Below are positions 20,975 to 32,586 of a DNA stretch of 64,000 nucleotides, one piece after another; the first letter of the stretch is position 1, and every line of letters starts with the position of its first letter. The notes below the pieces were generated by a model, which made no database searches, was not told the origin of the DNA, and worked only from the letters and a program-made list of their open reading frames with translations. This DNA comes from Pseudisothecium myosuroides (Eukaryota; Streptophyta; Bryopsida; Hypnales; Lembophyllaceae). The stretch is from contig OX637296.1 of the NCBI GenBank assembly GCA_951799445.1, positions 25,482,001 to 25,546,000 on the forward strand, read 5' to 3'. The position numbers and the translations under genes were made by a program.

Positions 20975-23345
20975 ATGGATATCCATGGTCCGGACGAGTT
21001 CGCCAACCCAGAACCAATATTGTCTGTCGGTGTCGTAGTTTGCGATGGTATTCCTCGTTCCGCTTGGATCAAAAGATGTGTCATCCTAAGAAATGAAGAT
21101 GATGTTGCAAAAGGCATCTGCCAGAGCGTCGATGCGGACCTTGTCATCGACATGGACAAGAAGCCCCTTAGTGATGATCGTGTCACCGTTCAAATTGTGG
21201 AGTCTTTGTGCGAAGCTGAAGTCTCATCAACTTGGATGTGGTCAGCTCACTCGTGGGACATTAAACGAGTATTCTTGAACAATGTCAGTTTGTATGATCA
21301 AGATCAGACCCATATGTACAACTAGGCAAGCTATGAAGGCCATGAGTCGCTGCGCTCGTGTTGGTGTGCGTTCTTATGAGAGCTCTTGTGAGAGGTCGGA
21401 TCCCAGCCTCCTTCCAAAGAAGGAATCCATTTTCTTTGCTCAAGCGATCATTGAAGTGTCCACCAAGACTTGTTGCAAAAAGAATTGCTTGCAGCCTTTT
21501 CCGCGTAGAGAAATTCAAGCCATACTTTCTCAACTTCATGTAATCGACAAAGTGTATGCTCGTAAGAAGTGTCTTCTTGAAGTGCATAGATAAATGCACA
21601 AAGACGATGCTGGTAAGGAGTAGGTAACCTTGAAAAGCACAGAGGTGTATTTTGTTGCGTGGGGGACAATTCACGGGATTTCAAAAGCTACCTTCTATAG
21701 GTACAAACACATGGCCAAATTTGGGAAGCAAGCAAAGTCGCACGAGAATTTGGGATCCAAAAAACCACGCACGCATACTGTACAAGCTGTAGCCACACTT
21801 CAAACGTTGGTTGCAAGTGAAGCTGATAGAATGCCATACAAATCTAAAACGTTGGAAACCGGAAAAAAAGTCCTAGCAACGGTACTATTGTCAGCATTTT
21901 GTTGGAGTGACCAATTGCCAAAAATCAATGAAGCCAATGCCGCTTTGAATTTGCCCCCTGTTTCTTCTGGTGGCTTGAGTAACATTATGCGTGCTTCTTT
22001 CCCAGAGTATGCTGCAAAGGCTCCTGGGGACTCTTTTTTGAGGTGTAATCTGCGCGATTAGTATAGACAACTGAGGAGCACCTACACACCGCTTTCTACC
22101 TCATAGGATAAGTGGGGGAGAATTTTGGAAACTCATCTTTTGGAGCAAAGGGCCCACAGAGAACTCTATTATTCAAATCATCATATTTTCAAGAAGTACC
22201 CTGAGAAGATGCTCACCATTATCTATGATAAAATGGATCACTCCAAGACTACTTCTCCACATTTCTCTCACAAGACCAAAATGACAGATTCTTTCACTAA
22301 AATGCCCGTTGTTGTTACTTGTATGATTGCTCATGCTCATGGCAACGTTCGGTACGCCCACTACGGGCTAGAAACTTTTCCAACGAACTCAAATCACACC
22401 ATTGGGTCCATTGCAAGGCTGTTGCGTGATTTGGAGGGACCGCCAAAGAATTCATTGCGCCAATTGCCTGCTGTCAAGGATGGGCAATCTGTGTTAACAA
22501 TGGTTGTGCTGAAAGGCTCGATAATGTGTTTGGACTCCCTTCTTCCTCCTTTAGCGGACCCAATCCCCGCTCAACCTTTGCCCCTTATATTGAATTTGCA
22601 GTTGGACAATGCGTCATGTGACAACAAGAATCGATGGGGTTTTGATTTCTGCTCTCTTTTTGTTTTCAAAGGCATTTTCCATGAGATATACATCAACTTC
22701 CTCATCTTTGGGCACACTCATGAAGACATTGATGCTCTTTTTGTTCGATGGAGCACCATGTTGAAGACGAATAACTACCAGATTGTTATGAGGCTCATGA
22801 AATCCTTCATGGATTGTGAAACCCATCCGGTCATTCCTCACTTCATTGAAGAAATTCTTGATTTCAAGAGCTTTATAGAAGGGTATTTGGGCAAAGGTGG
22901 GGACTTTCTCGAAGGTCATTTTATGGCCCAACAGTTTAAGTTCTACAAGGATTCAAGTGGATGGCCATTGATGGAGTATAAGCATATTTGTACTGACAGG
23001 AATTGGCTGCCAGAGGGCGGCAAAGGAATTCGCTTGTGGTCTGAGACTGAAGATAGCCGGCCCAAGGTGCTGAGCGGTGTTCCACGACCTTTGCCTCCAC
23101 GTCAAATAAAATTCCTTGATGATGTCAAAAAGGATTTAAACAATATCATTGCATATTAAAGCACTATGGTGGACAATGACCAATCTAGAGAGTTCAAGAG
23201 GAAGAATGAATCTATAAATAGTTATTAGAAAGGTGTGAGAAGAGCTCTAGATGCACCTTTGGTTGCACGCGAGACATTAGAGGATGGATTTTGGCCAGCT
23301 TCTAGAATTGTCGGTGAACGGGAAGACAAAATGGGAGAAGATGGT
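20975..23345 (+). pseudogene. DUF7869-type protein gene, 5' part (interrupted by the gypsy element)
   Basis: The first frame opens at 20975 (MDIHGPDEFANPEP), just after a possible splice acceptor (TTGTAG). A frame break occurs at about 21330-21360. The rest is one frame: a Cys/Lys-rich block with KNCLQPFPRREIQA (about 21480), GISKATFYRYK (about 21680), then the core domain with LQLDNASCDNKNR (about 22597) and FGHTHEDIDALF (about 22709). These two motifs are the ones I associate with the family annotated DUF7869, whose LDN and GHTHEDID acidic residues suggest a transposase-like RNase H fold. Function is unknown. Stops interrupt it at 21591-21593, about 21621, 22059-22061, about 22107, 23157-23159 and about 23226. 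The copy is dead. It resumes after the gypsy element at 32997. Confidence 0.75.
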
Positions 23346-23966
23346 TGTCATGTCTCTCTACATCGTTTACAAGAGACGTCATAAACTACAGGCACTAGAA
23401 CATGCACACATACTTAAAAGCAAGTCCACACTACAACAAGGCATGAATGAACAACCATCCAATAATAAGCTTCTCAAAATGCTTCCTTTATCTCAATAGG
23501 ACTAGTCTTGCACAAGAATTGAAGTACACAAGGAAAAACCTTAGATTTAGTAAATTGGCAACACCGCCATCATCTACAAACAACCTTCAAGGTTTACCAT
23601 CTCCCAACACTCCATGAAACCTTCACACACAAGACTTGAAGAGAATGAATGAGCAAAGGGGCGGCCTAGGGTTATAACCACCCCAAAGGTGTCCCAAAAT
23701 AGCTCCGTTCACACTTCAAACAGTCTAAAAATCCTACTTTAGCCCCCCAATGGCCAATACATGGTTATTTCGGCTATGCCATGTCTACAATTAACCCCTG
23801 CAAAGCCCCATAGAACCTTCTAGCCACCCGTCATCAAATAATGTAACAACTATCGTGTCACTCTACATCGTTTACAAGAGATGTCGTAAACTACAGGCAC
23901 TAGAACGTGCACACATACTTAAAAGCAAGTCCACACTACAACAAGGCATGAATGAACAACCATCCA
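23346..23966 (-). repeat. 3' LTR region of the gypsy element, with an X-Y-X arrangement
   Basis: A ~110-bp block X (CTACATCGTTTACAAGAG... to ...AACAACCATCCAA) occurs at 23352-23461 and again at 23862-23966. Between them lies block Y (about 23462-23848), which is also the only block present at the other end of the element (32611-32996). The polypurine tract directly adjoins the second X. Whether the LTR is X+Y, Y+X, or two LTRs fused cannot be settled by reading alone. Confidence 0.6.
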
Positions 23967-24316
23967 ATTGCCCCCCTAGCTGAGTAAAGCGTCCTCGCAA
24001 CTCAGCTAGCAACAACAGTTAAATGAAATAATTTCAACTACACTCACTATATAATCAACATGTTGAAGAAGATAGTTGATAGGCCTCCATCTATTTGGAG
24101 TCTTGAATCAATCATAAGTGAAGGGGTAAGTTGAGTGCAATCGAGCCCCATCCTCAATCGCTTCCAACTTCATAGTTGGACTCCACAAAATCTTCATCCA
24201 AGCTTCAAATTCAAGAACCACTGCTCATACTCCAACATAAAATGTTAGCAAGTGTATGCATCCTCCGTCAATAAGAAAAATCATTAGCAACCACTTGAAA
24301 AAGTAGTACCATTTGA

Positions 24317-24673
24317 TCATTTTCTACAACGAGGACATGTCCAACGTCCAATAGGAAGAGAAGTCAATGGTGGTCAAAGACATGCCATATGCCATCTCTG
24401 CTGACATGAATCACATAACAACATTGTTGGAGCACCCTTGCTCTCTCCACATATATAACATTTATATCCAGGTGGAACTACTGTCAACTCTGGATCCACA
24501 GTCCCTTCAATTGGCAAATGACAAGGAGCACAATTCTTTGTGTTATCTCTGCACTCCTGTCCATCTTTCCCTTTCAAAAGAAGAATTTCACTGGGCAAAA
24601 TTGCCTTGACCCTCAAAATGGTCCGCCCTGCCCGAACATCCAAGGTTGTTGGTGCCTCACGTTGTAAATACAC
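24317..24673 (-). pseudogene. PHD zinc finger and integrase C-terminal domain of the gypsy polyprotein
   Basis: The frame continues from the integrase through a TGA into RFKVGDYVYLQR, an SH3-like integrase C-terminal motif, and on to a C4HC3 finger. The metal ligands are in order: CYICG, LLCDSC, RWHMAC, and WTCPRC before the final stop at 24317-24319. One TGA at 24374-24376 splits the finger after HMACL. The spacing C-x2-C, C-x2-C, H-x2-C, C-x2-C and the Trp two residues before the last pair are those of a PHD finger, which in other proteins reads the histone H3 tail. Chromoviruses carry a chromodomain at this place, so this may be an alternative targeting module. That role is inference. Confidence 0.8.
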
Positions 24674-24694
24674 GTAATCTCCAACCTTAAACCG

Positions 24695-25974
24695 TCAAAG
24701 TTGAGGCCTATAAGCCCCACTTCTAATGTGCGCATATCTGAGAGTATCTCTGTGTTGCGCTATTGTCAAATTCTCCATAGCCATTGGCATGGCCCTCTGA
24801 AAATACTCAGCTCGATCTTGTAGAACCTCTGCCCAAATTCTTGGGTCATCCAAGTCTACTACTGGATCCAATTTCTCCCTCACCACCGACGGTAACATTG
24901 GCTCTCTACCATACAACAGTTGATAAGGGCTATAAGATGCAAGAAATGCCTGTTGACTGAAGCAATAACCCATCACTATCCATGGCAACTTCAAATCCCA
25001 ATCTCGGTGATGCCTGCCAACAACCAGTACTTGCACAAACCACGCTTAACTGTTTGGACCACCCTCTCTGCTAATCCATCAGCCTCTAGATGGTTCCTTG
25101 AAGTTGTACAGTGGTCAATTATAACTTTAGTGCAAAGCTCTTCAAATGCCCCAAGAAACTCTATTCTTTGGTCTATCAATACTTCAATTGAAACTCCAAA
25201 TCTAGCCAACATACGGTCAAGGAATACTGCTGCTGCTAACTCCGAGGAATTTTGTGGCAATGCCACGAACTCAATCCACTTGCTGAAATGTTCTACCATC
25301 ACAAGTACATATTTGGCCCCTTGTGATGTGGTTGTCAATGGTCCAGCAAAATCAAGACTCCACCTATAACCCAAACCCATGATTGGTAAAGGTCGTAATT
25401 GGGGAGTTAGAGTGTTGAAGCTTGATTTAATCCGATCGCAGACTTCACACCTCCCCACATAGGTTGCTACCTCTTGTCGCATGCCCATCCACCAATACAA
25501 ACTACGTAATATAGAATATGTCCGACGCACTCCAAAATGACTCAACTCTTCATGAATCTGACGTATCAATTGAAGCCGTTGGTCAGGTCTAGGAACAACC
25601 CTCCTTGTTCCATCCAACCATCTACGAAATATAAGGCTACCTTCCCAATGAAACCTAGCCAAGCGATGGGCTACCCGGTCTTTTTCTTGAGATGTGGTAT
25701 TCGGTAGAAACTCTCCATATTGAAGACGATGTAGAACCCCTTGGTCTTTCCACACATCAGTGGTAACTTGAGATCCTCTTTCATCCAAGTCTTCATCAAC
25801 AACATCCAATCGAGTCTCTCCTAAATCTTGGCTGGATCTCCCTTCCATCCATGCCAAATAAGATAAAGCATGCCACCCTGGCACTGCCTCTTGATCACAT
25901 GTGCCATGCCATCGGGCACCAGTCAAATCCTCCTTTAACGCGCTTGGATTGCGGCTCAAGCCATCAGCATCCAA
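24695..25974 (-). pseudogene. gypsy integrase
   Basis: The zinc-binding N-terminus is present (HEELSHFG...CEVCD, about 25550-25435), followed by an integrase core. First Asp: WSLDFAGPL. Second Asp: VLIDQRIEFLG. Glu: ADGLAERVVQTVK. The usual Q before ADG is E. A frame break falls at about 25010-25036, after which the frame continues with DPRIWAEVLQ and RYAHIRSGAYRPQL. A TGA then separates it from the SH3-like and PHD part. Upstream it joins RNase H through a TAA at about 26017. Confidence 0.9.
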
Positions 25975-26016
25975 GTTTTGTACCCCTGCCTTGTGAACTA
26001 TGTCAAAATCATACTC

Positions 26017-27434
26017 TTATAGCAGTAAGGTCCGTTTAGCAAGCTTTCCCGTGAGTTTATCAAATTCCATCAACCATTTTAGAGGTTGATGATCAGTTAT
26101 AAGTGTAAAGACCTGGCCATAAAGATATGGGCAGAAATGTGCAATTGCCCACACCACTACTAAGCACTCTTCTTCATAAGATGAATATTTGGCCTCAGCA
26201 TCATTATTGCTTCTTGAAGCATATGCAATGACATATTCCTTTCCATCATCAAGTTTCTGAGTTAACACGGCTCCAATCTCCAACATACTCCAATCTGTAT
26301 GGAGTTGAAAAGGCCGTCGAGCATCAGGCCTCCTCAACACTGGCGCAGAACCAAGTGCTCCCTTCAAAGCCTCAAATGCTTTCTCTTGATCAGGACCCCA
26401 CATCCATTCTTGATCAATCCTTGTTAATCGGGTCAAAGGTTTGGCCAAGAGACTAAAATCACAAACAAACCGTCGATAATAGTTTGCTAGTCCCAAATAG
26501 GCTGTCAACCTTGACACATCTTTTTGAATTAGAATCCTCTTCAAAGCTTCCACCTTCACTTCTTGTACTCCTAAGCCTCCTGGTGTAATCATATGTCCCA
26601 AGTAAGGCAGTTGATCATGGAAGAATTTACACTTCCCATGATGTAGGCAAAGACCCCAAATTTGCAGCCTCTCAAAGACTTGTTGCAAGTGTTGTACATG
26701 CTCTTCTGGTGTATCACTAAAGACAATTACATCATCTATATAACACCAAGCAAATGATAACCCCTTCAAGATTTGATCCATAACACATTGGAACTCTGTC
26801 GGAGCATTCTTTAAGCCAAAAGGTAAGAACTTCCAGTGGAATAGCATATCTCTTCCATCTTCATCTACTCCCCAAAATGCTGTCTTCATCCTATCTTCTA
26901 GTCTCAATGGCAATTGATGGTACCTTGACCTCAAGTCTAAAGTACTAAAGACTTTTGTTTTTCCAATTGCATCAAATAATTCCTCAGGTGTTGGCATAGG
27001 ATATCGATCTGATTTTGTTTTCTTATTAACAGGACGGTAATCTCCACACATCCACTTCTCCATCCATTTCCAAGAATATCTTTCTTTGCTGGCATCACCG
27101 TGGCGCATGTATACTCTCTATCTAAGAGTTCTATCAATCCGACATCCAAAAGTTCTTTGCACCTCAACATGACTCCGTCTCTTTCTGAAAGGCTGAGCCT
27201 ATACGGGTGTCTAAACACTGGATGATCATTTTCCAATTGAATTCTCACAGGCTTACCTTTATAATCCTCCAAATCAGTGAATTTAAAAGCAAAGCAAGTC
27301 CTATACGAGCGTATGAATGCTCGCACCTTTCGTGCCTCTGCACCAGTGAGTCCCATGTAGATGTCCATCTTCCAATCCTTGTCAATTGGCAAAATTACTC
27401 CTTTCTTTTGAGACCCTTTGAGTAGTACTGGCAC
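26017..27434 (-). pseudogene. gypsy reverse transcriptase and RNase H
   Basis: The N-terminal part lies in one frame (27434-26937: RIQLENDHPVFRHPYRLSLSE) and the catalytic part in another (27108-26017: CGDYRPVNKKTKSDRYPMP, YIDDVIVFS, FLPFGLKNAPTEFQ). The break falls at about 27060-27110, in the motif that normally reads RMCVDYRxLN. The RNase H block follows (FQLHTDWSMLEIGAVL, YSSYEEECLVVVWAI, ITDHQPLKWL). The reverse-transcriptase YxDD box is intact. Synthesis of the cDNA is the established role of this family. Confidence 0.93.
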
Positions 27435-27439
27435 TACCT

Positions 27440-27730
27440 TTGGTTGCTAATTGGAAGAATTTGCATCATTGTCTTTGTTCAAGACAATAGATGCGTCTTC
27501 CCCTCTTTCATTTCAACTAAACAATCTCTACTTATATCATGAACTACACCATCTGTAGAGTGAGGTGTTGTGATGATATATAGATTTTCTTTGATGAAAA
27601 ATACAGTTTTAAACTTCTCTTTAGCATCTTCCATACCCAAGTCTTGAGCCAGTGCTGCCAAAACATATTGTCCTCGCAAGTCATCTGCTACAAGCCACAC
27701 AGTATATTGAGCTCTTCTTTTTTCAAGTAC
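27440..27730 (-). pseudogene. spacer between methyltransferase and RT in the gypsy polyprotein
   Basis: This continues the methyltransferase frame after TAA 27731-27733. Readable pieces are WLVADDLRGQYVLAALAQDL and DCLVEMKEGKTHLLS. It ends in TGA near 27479, and the frame then shifts before RT. I recognise no domain. It may be the C-terminal tail of the methyltransferase module or a linker. Confidence 0.5.
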
Positions 27731-28891
27731 TTAGCCCCAAGCTTGCTGACTATCATGCCATGCCTTGTCATCTAGAGTAGCCATTTTTTTCACTACTAAA
27801 GGCACAATACTCTCTATCTCCTGGCCTGAAGCATCTACCCCCAGATGGCTTTCAAGGTCAAGTTTCTTGTGCCGTTGAACTGCCAAATATATTCCAACAA
27901 ACCAAACCATAGATGTGAGATCCATGGCTTGTCCAAGGCAATTGCGCCTCTGAGACTCTGTCAATCCAGGCCCATTAGTAGTATTGGTAGGAAAATCCAT
28001 AGCCCGCTCCCACTCAGTAGCACATGGTTCCTCCAATCTCATAGAAGTGTTGTCAAACACCAAATCCGGTCCACCATTACGAAAAATAAAAGACCGAGGA
28101 TAACTCATCAAAGTAGGAAACGCTAAGCGAGGCATTCCTACACAATTGACTATTACTAATGGTGTCTGATCTTCTTGCACCACTGCTTGGACAAATCGTC
28201 CATCCTCTAAGATGTCATCAAGGTGTATGCCCTTTGTACAATGAATGCAATGTAAGGCCGCTAAAATCCCTGGCATATGAGCCAAATTGATCTACTTCCA
28301 CCATAAACGATGAGCGTAAGAACCAAGAGCTGCAGCATCTACTACAATTGGTTTTCCAAGGTGTTGACATACCACCTTGGAATCCTTATGAATTCGAGCT
28401 CCAACATCTCCTAATGGAGGCACATTTTCAAGAATATAAGCCACACTGATGGCTTGTCTACGTTGCCACCAATGCAACAACCGCAAGAGCTCCCAAAATA
28501 AACTTGAGCATGGATCTTGAAGTCCTTGGCAAGGACCTGCCCGAGAATGCCCCTAGCAAGGCCATCCAGCCATCACAAGGTCCGCTTTGTCCAACCTCAA
28601 GAGATCGTCCTCTCCAATCAAAGCAAAGTCTGAAAGAACTCGCGACATACACCCTTGAATGGCACTCACAGATAGTTGCTTTGGATATCGCACCTTTAAC
28701 TGCTCCAAATGGTGTTTTGCAGCTCTGCTCACTACAATATTGTTGTCTACATACGTATAACTCCGTATGAACAATTCTGCCTCCAAAACTACAGCTAAAC
28801 CAATACCAAGCCCAGCAAAAAGTTCCACAAGAACTATACCTGCTGGATCATCATGAAGATCCACAAGTTGTTGTAAAGGTGGCAAAGTAGA
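27731..28891 (-). pseudogene. C5-cytosine DNA methyltransferase domain inside the gypsy polyprotein
   Basis: In one frame, the canonical C5 methyltransferase motifs appear in order. Motif I, S-adenosylmethionine binding: VLVELFAGLGIGLA, about 28835. Motif IV: GWPC then a TAG stop then GHSRAG, with the catalytic Cys at 28556-28558. Motif VI: YILENVPPLGD, about 28440. Motif VIII-like: SYAHRLWWK, about 28310. Motif IX: WERAMDFPTNTT. Motif X: LGQAMDLTSMVWFVGIYLA, about 27950-27890. The order I-IV-VI-VIII-X is that of Dnmt1/Dnmt3/CMT enzymes, not of the rearranged plant DRM type. Stops lie at 28553-28555 (just after the catalytic Cys) and 28292-28294, so this copy is inactive. Retrotransposon-borne methyltransferases are known from dinoflagellates and charophyte algae. 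The target recognition region looks short. Confidence 0.9.
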
Positions 28892-29749
28892 TTACGGCCG
28901 CCATAGATGCTGGTCTATATCCTCCACCAATCTATGACATTTCTCACCCAAATCCTTTGGTGAAATCCATGGTGGTATGGGATCTTTGGGATAACTGACA
29001 AACAACTTGATTTCGCCTTGTGTTTGCAAATTAAACTCTGGAGGTGAATCTACAGCAGACATGTTTCCCTCAAGCAACAAATCTCCAGTTGTAAACCATT
29101 CTACAACACATCCATATACTGCCGCCAAGCCTTCAACTACACCAGCAGAAGCACCAAAGCTAACGGGAATCACTTCTTTTCGCCCATCTCCTTGTGACCA
29201 CCCCGGTCTAGACCACGCTTCCTTAGTCCAAGAATCATGACCAAAACCAATGGGGTATAAAGCTTGTTGCCCCAACAGAATGTCATAGCTGGTAACACCT
29301 GTTACAACACACTTCAAGGAAATGTGAGTGTACGCATCAATGCTCACCTTGAACTGAAGTCGTAGCGGCTCCTTTGTTGTCCCCATAGGCTACTCTGTGC
29401 CCTCAAGCAATGTTACTATAGTAAAAGGACATGGGTCCAAATTACTAGAAAGAAGCCCCAAGCTCTGAGCTAGAAGTTTTCCTAGCATAACTGGTTGAGC
29501 ACCAGTGTCAAGCAATACTTTCTCTGGAAACACTTGAGATGCATCACTTAGAGCCATAGAAAAGACATGACTAGAATTGGCCAAACGTACTACTTCAGGC
29601 TTGACTTGCAAGTGCTCACGAGTTGCTTGAGCAGGTAATGTTGCCAAATAGCTTGTAGCAACTTCAATACTATTGCCAACAGTTTCTCCATTTGAAGTCA
29701 AACTGCTATCAAACTCTGCTTGTAAAAGAGACTCTTTTGGCCATCCCTT
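28892..29749 (-). pseudogene. gypsy aspartic protease and linker
   Basis: The protease active site reads VLLDTGAQPVMLGK (about 29515). A TAG at 29390-29392 is followed, in the same frame, by SYDILLGQQALYPIGF, which fits the second half of a retropepsin (ILGxD-type strand). A long linker of about 100 residues without a recognised domain leads to TAA 28892-28894 and then straight into the methyltransferase. The frame is the same from about 30424 to 27479, so gag-tail, protease and methyltransferase were one polyprotein. Confidence 0.8.
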
Positions 29750-31742
29750 CTAACATTGCAAAGCCTTTGCTGCTACCTTGGCAGCATCTTTTCTTAAGTC
29801 TTCTTCACCATCAACCAAAGAAAACTCATTTGTCTCCCTTATGGCTACATTGGCAGGCATTTGAACTATACCTTGTATCATTTTTCCTACCATATAATAT
29901 ACATCAGATGCATCAAAATTGCCACTCTGCAACTGAATCCCAGATAATAGTGGAACCTCCAATAATTTGAAGGCCAAACTCTTGACCATATCTTTTTCAA
30001 CCGATGAATCTCTTCCATTAGAAACTGCTCCAACTGATGGACTAGTCACCACATCTACCAAAATAAATGTTATAGGTAATCTTGATTGCCCAATGCTGTC
30101 AGAAGGCCCTTGGTGGCGCGTATGAGGCCCAACTTGAGTAGTTGAGTTCTCATCCACCATATGTGCAACTAGCATAGAACTAGCTTGTGATCTAGTAGCC
30201 ACTGCCGCAACCACCTCACCAACTGCATTATACTCAAATCTCTCTGAACCAAGCTTTAAGCCAGAAGATACTGGGGTGATCTTTGATGTCGCTGCAACGA
30301 GCAATGCTAGAGTGTTTTGCAACTCTTCCATACGTGCCTCAAGACTATTGCCCCCAGAATTTGACCCACTCCCTTGAGCAACTTGTGAAGTGAAGGACTG
30401 AGGCTTCAGTTGTGGATTCTTCACCCAACACTTGTCTTCTGTGTGACCAATTCGGCTACAAGGTGTATAAGTGCATTTTGGAAGTGTACCTCCGGTTTGT
30501 GCCTTCTTTTGCTGCCCTTGTTTGTTGTAGATGCATTGTCTTTGTTGGTAGTACCATTTTTGTCCTCAGATGATGTATCTATAGGACAATTTCTCTTTTC
30601 ATGGCCTAACAATCCACAGTTCCAACACCGCATGCGAGGATTGGCTATCACCTCCGTTTCAGCTGCCATAGCAATTTGTTTAGAGGCCTTAGGAGTCCCT
30701 TGGTTCTTTCTAAAGACAACAACAACAACTTTTGACTGACTTGTTGTTGAAGTCATGATAGATGACAATCTCCCAGCCTCTTCTACACATAGCCCTCGAT
30801 CCAATTGTTATGGCGGCTCGATCCAAAAGCTTGATTTAATGTAGCTCGCCCGCCATATGCCAGCAATATATGAGGATGTGCCATGTCACGGATCTTCTTG
30901 TCTTGTTTTCCCATATAAAGTTCCACCAACTGGCGCTTCGTGAATGCATCTCCACTTTCACAAACAAACTTAGAGAGCTTTGCATATATAATGCGGGGAG
31001 TGTCTCCAACCTCTTTCTTGAAGTCTTGGATGTGGCGCATGCAATTCCGACGGATACCGCCAAACTCTGTCTCTAAATGCACAAAGAACAACAAGAGAGG
31101 ATCAAACTGAGGAGGAGGCCTCATCGTAGCTATAGCTTCAGCTGATGCTCGAGACAACCACGAGATGAATGTGGATGTAGTTCCATCGGCGCTACTAGTT
31201 GTGGATTTTGATTTTAGTCTTGCAGTTCGTGCTGCATCAGGGCCTGAGGTAGCTTCCTTGTCCTTGTCTTCATTTCCATCACTGAGTTTTGAAGCTTGAA
31301 CTGCTGGAAATGCAGCTCCCTCTTTCAAAGCAGTGACTAACTCCATCCTTCGAGTCCAATAGTCTTCTATTTCCTCAAGCTCATTTTTATGATCCTCAAA
31401 CCAAGAATCATAGGCTTGCAGCGCCTCAAACTCAAGATGAGTGGGCAGTTACTCAAAGGCCCACCAATCATTGAACATTGCATTCCCTTGTCTCTGTGTT
31501 CGTTGCCAAGATCAAAATCTGGTCTTCCAATCATTGAAGGCCACGCCCTCAGCTCTCCCCGAGTAGTGGTCACGAACCACAGATCCACCGCCATAGTCTT
31601 CCATATTATCAAAGACACTGATCCCCCAAATGTTGGATAGATCAACCCTCACAAGTGGAAGAGCTAACTCTTCTCCGCATGCTTCTCCACGAACATCAAC
31701 TTCGTCCAATGTATCATAATCACGAGAATGTGTCTGAACCAT
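29750..31742 (-). pseudogene. gypsy gag with two zinc knuckles
   Basis: The first ATG at 31742 opens an acidic N-terminus (SRDYDTLDEVDVRGEACGEE). Two stops follow at about 31512 and 31450, then a capsid-like stretch (PPPQFDPLLLFFVHLETEFG...QDFKKEVGDTPRIIYAKLSKF) to about 30783. A frame break leads to a CCHC knuckle (CWNCGLLGHEKRNC, about 30630). Another break at about 30480-30424 leads to a second, looser knuckle (CSRIGHTEDKC, about 30455-30425) and a gag tail ending at TAG 29750-29752. Gag forms the particle that packages element RNA. The assignment rests on position, knuckles and the capsid-like text. Confidence 0.8.
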
Positions 31743-32586
31743 AAATAAATTTTGGCTGTCTAATCTTCTACAATTCCCAAACTAAAATCATCCCTTCGTA
31801 TAATGGAAAATTATTACTATTTTTTTTTATTTTTTTATTTTTTTTATTTTTTTATTTTTATTTTTATATTTTTTTTATTTTTATTTTTCCAAAAATAAAA
31901 GTTATTCTTAAAATAACTTCTAAAAATAAAATAACTTTTAAAAATAAAATAACTTCTAAAAATAAAATAACTTCTAAAAATAAAATAACAACTAGAAGTT
32001 ATCTCGGTAATTGAAGTAGTAAATAGTCCGGTAACTTCTAAAAATAAACCGGTCTTTGTCTCTCCCATTTTGCCAAGCTATCAATGCTTACAAAACATCA
32101 ACAACTACCACCAAAAACACCTCCAAAAACAAACTCCAATGCCAAATTTCAAAATGCCATAATTTCTTCAATTTTTGATAGTTTTTGGCAATTTTGCAGT
32201 TTCTGGATAGCTAACGCAATTCGTGGTCTTTCTAGCATTAAATCATCACCTTAATGGTCTCAAAACACCAAATCAACACTCTTGCTAATTCGGTCCAGCA
32301 CACATGAAAATTTTGACTATCCCACTCAAACTCTTATAACTTTCTCAATTTTCACCAGAATTGCACAAAACCAGTTGGACATGAATCCTTACACTCAAGA
32401 GCTTCTTCTTAAGTCTTCTTAGCAACCTTTTTAAGCCCTCCACGCCTCTCCAACTCCAAATCAGCACCTTCAACTCCAAAGCTCCAAAATTTGAATTTGC
32501 ATGCGCTTCCGCACATCACCACCAACGCATCCAATGCCAAACCAACAAACTAAAGCTCCTCTACCACTCTGGTGCTCTAACATCAA
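31743..32586 (-). other. gypsy untranslated leader with simple-sequence tracts
   Basis: Poly-T/A lies at 31810-31890. An 18-bp direct repeat (ATAACTTCTAAAAATAAA, 4-5 copies) spans about 31905-31990. The rest has no frame of note. A weak primer-binding site candidate, TGATGTTAGAGC on the - strand at 32574-32585, matches the initiator tRNA-Met consensus TGGTATCAGAGC at 9 of 12 positions. Confidence 0.5.
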
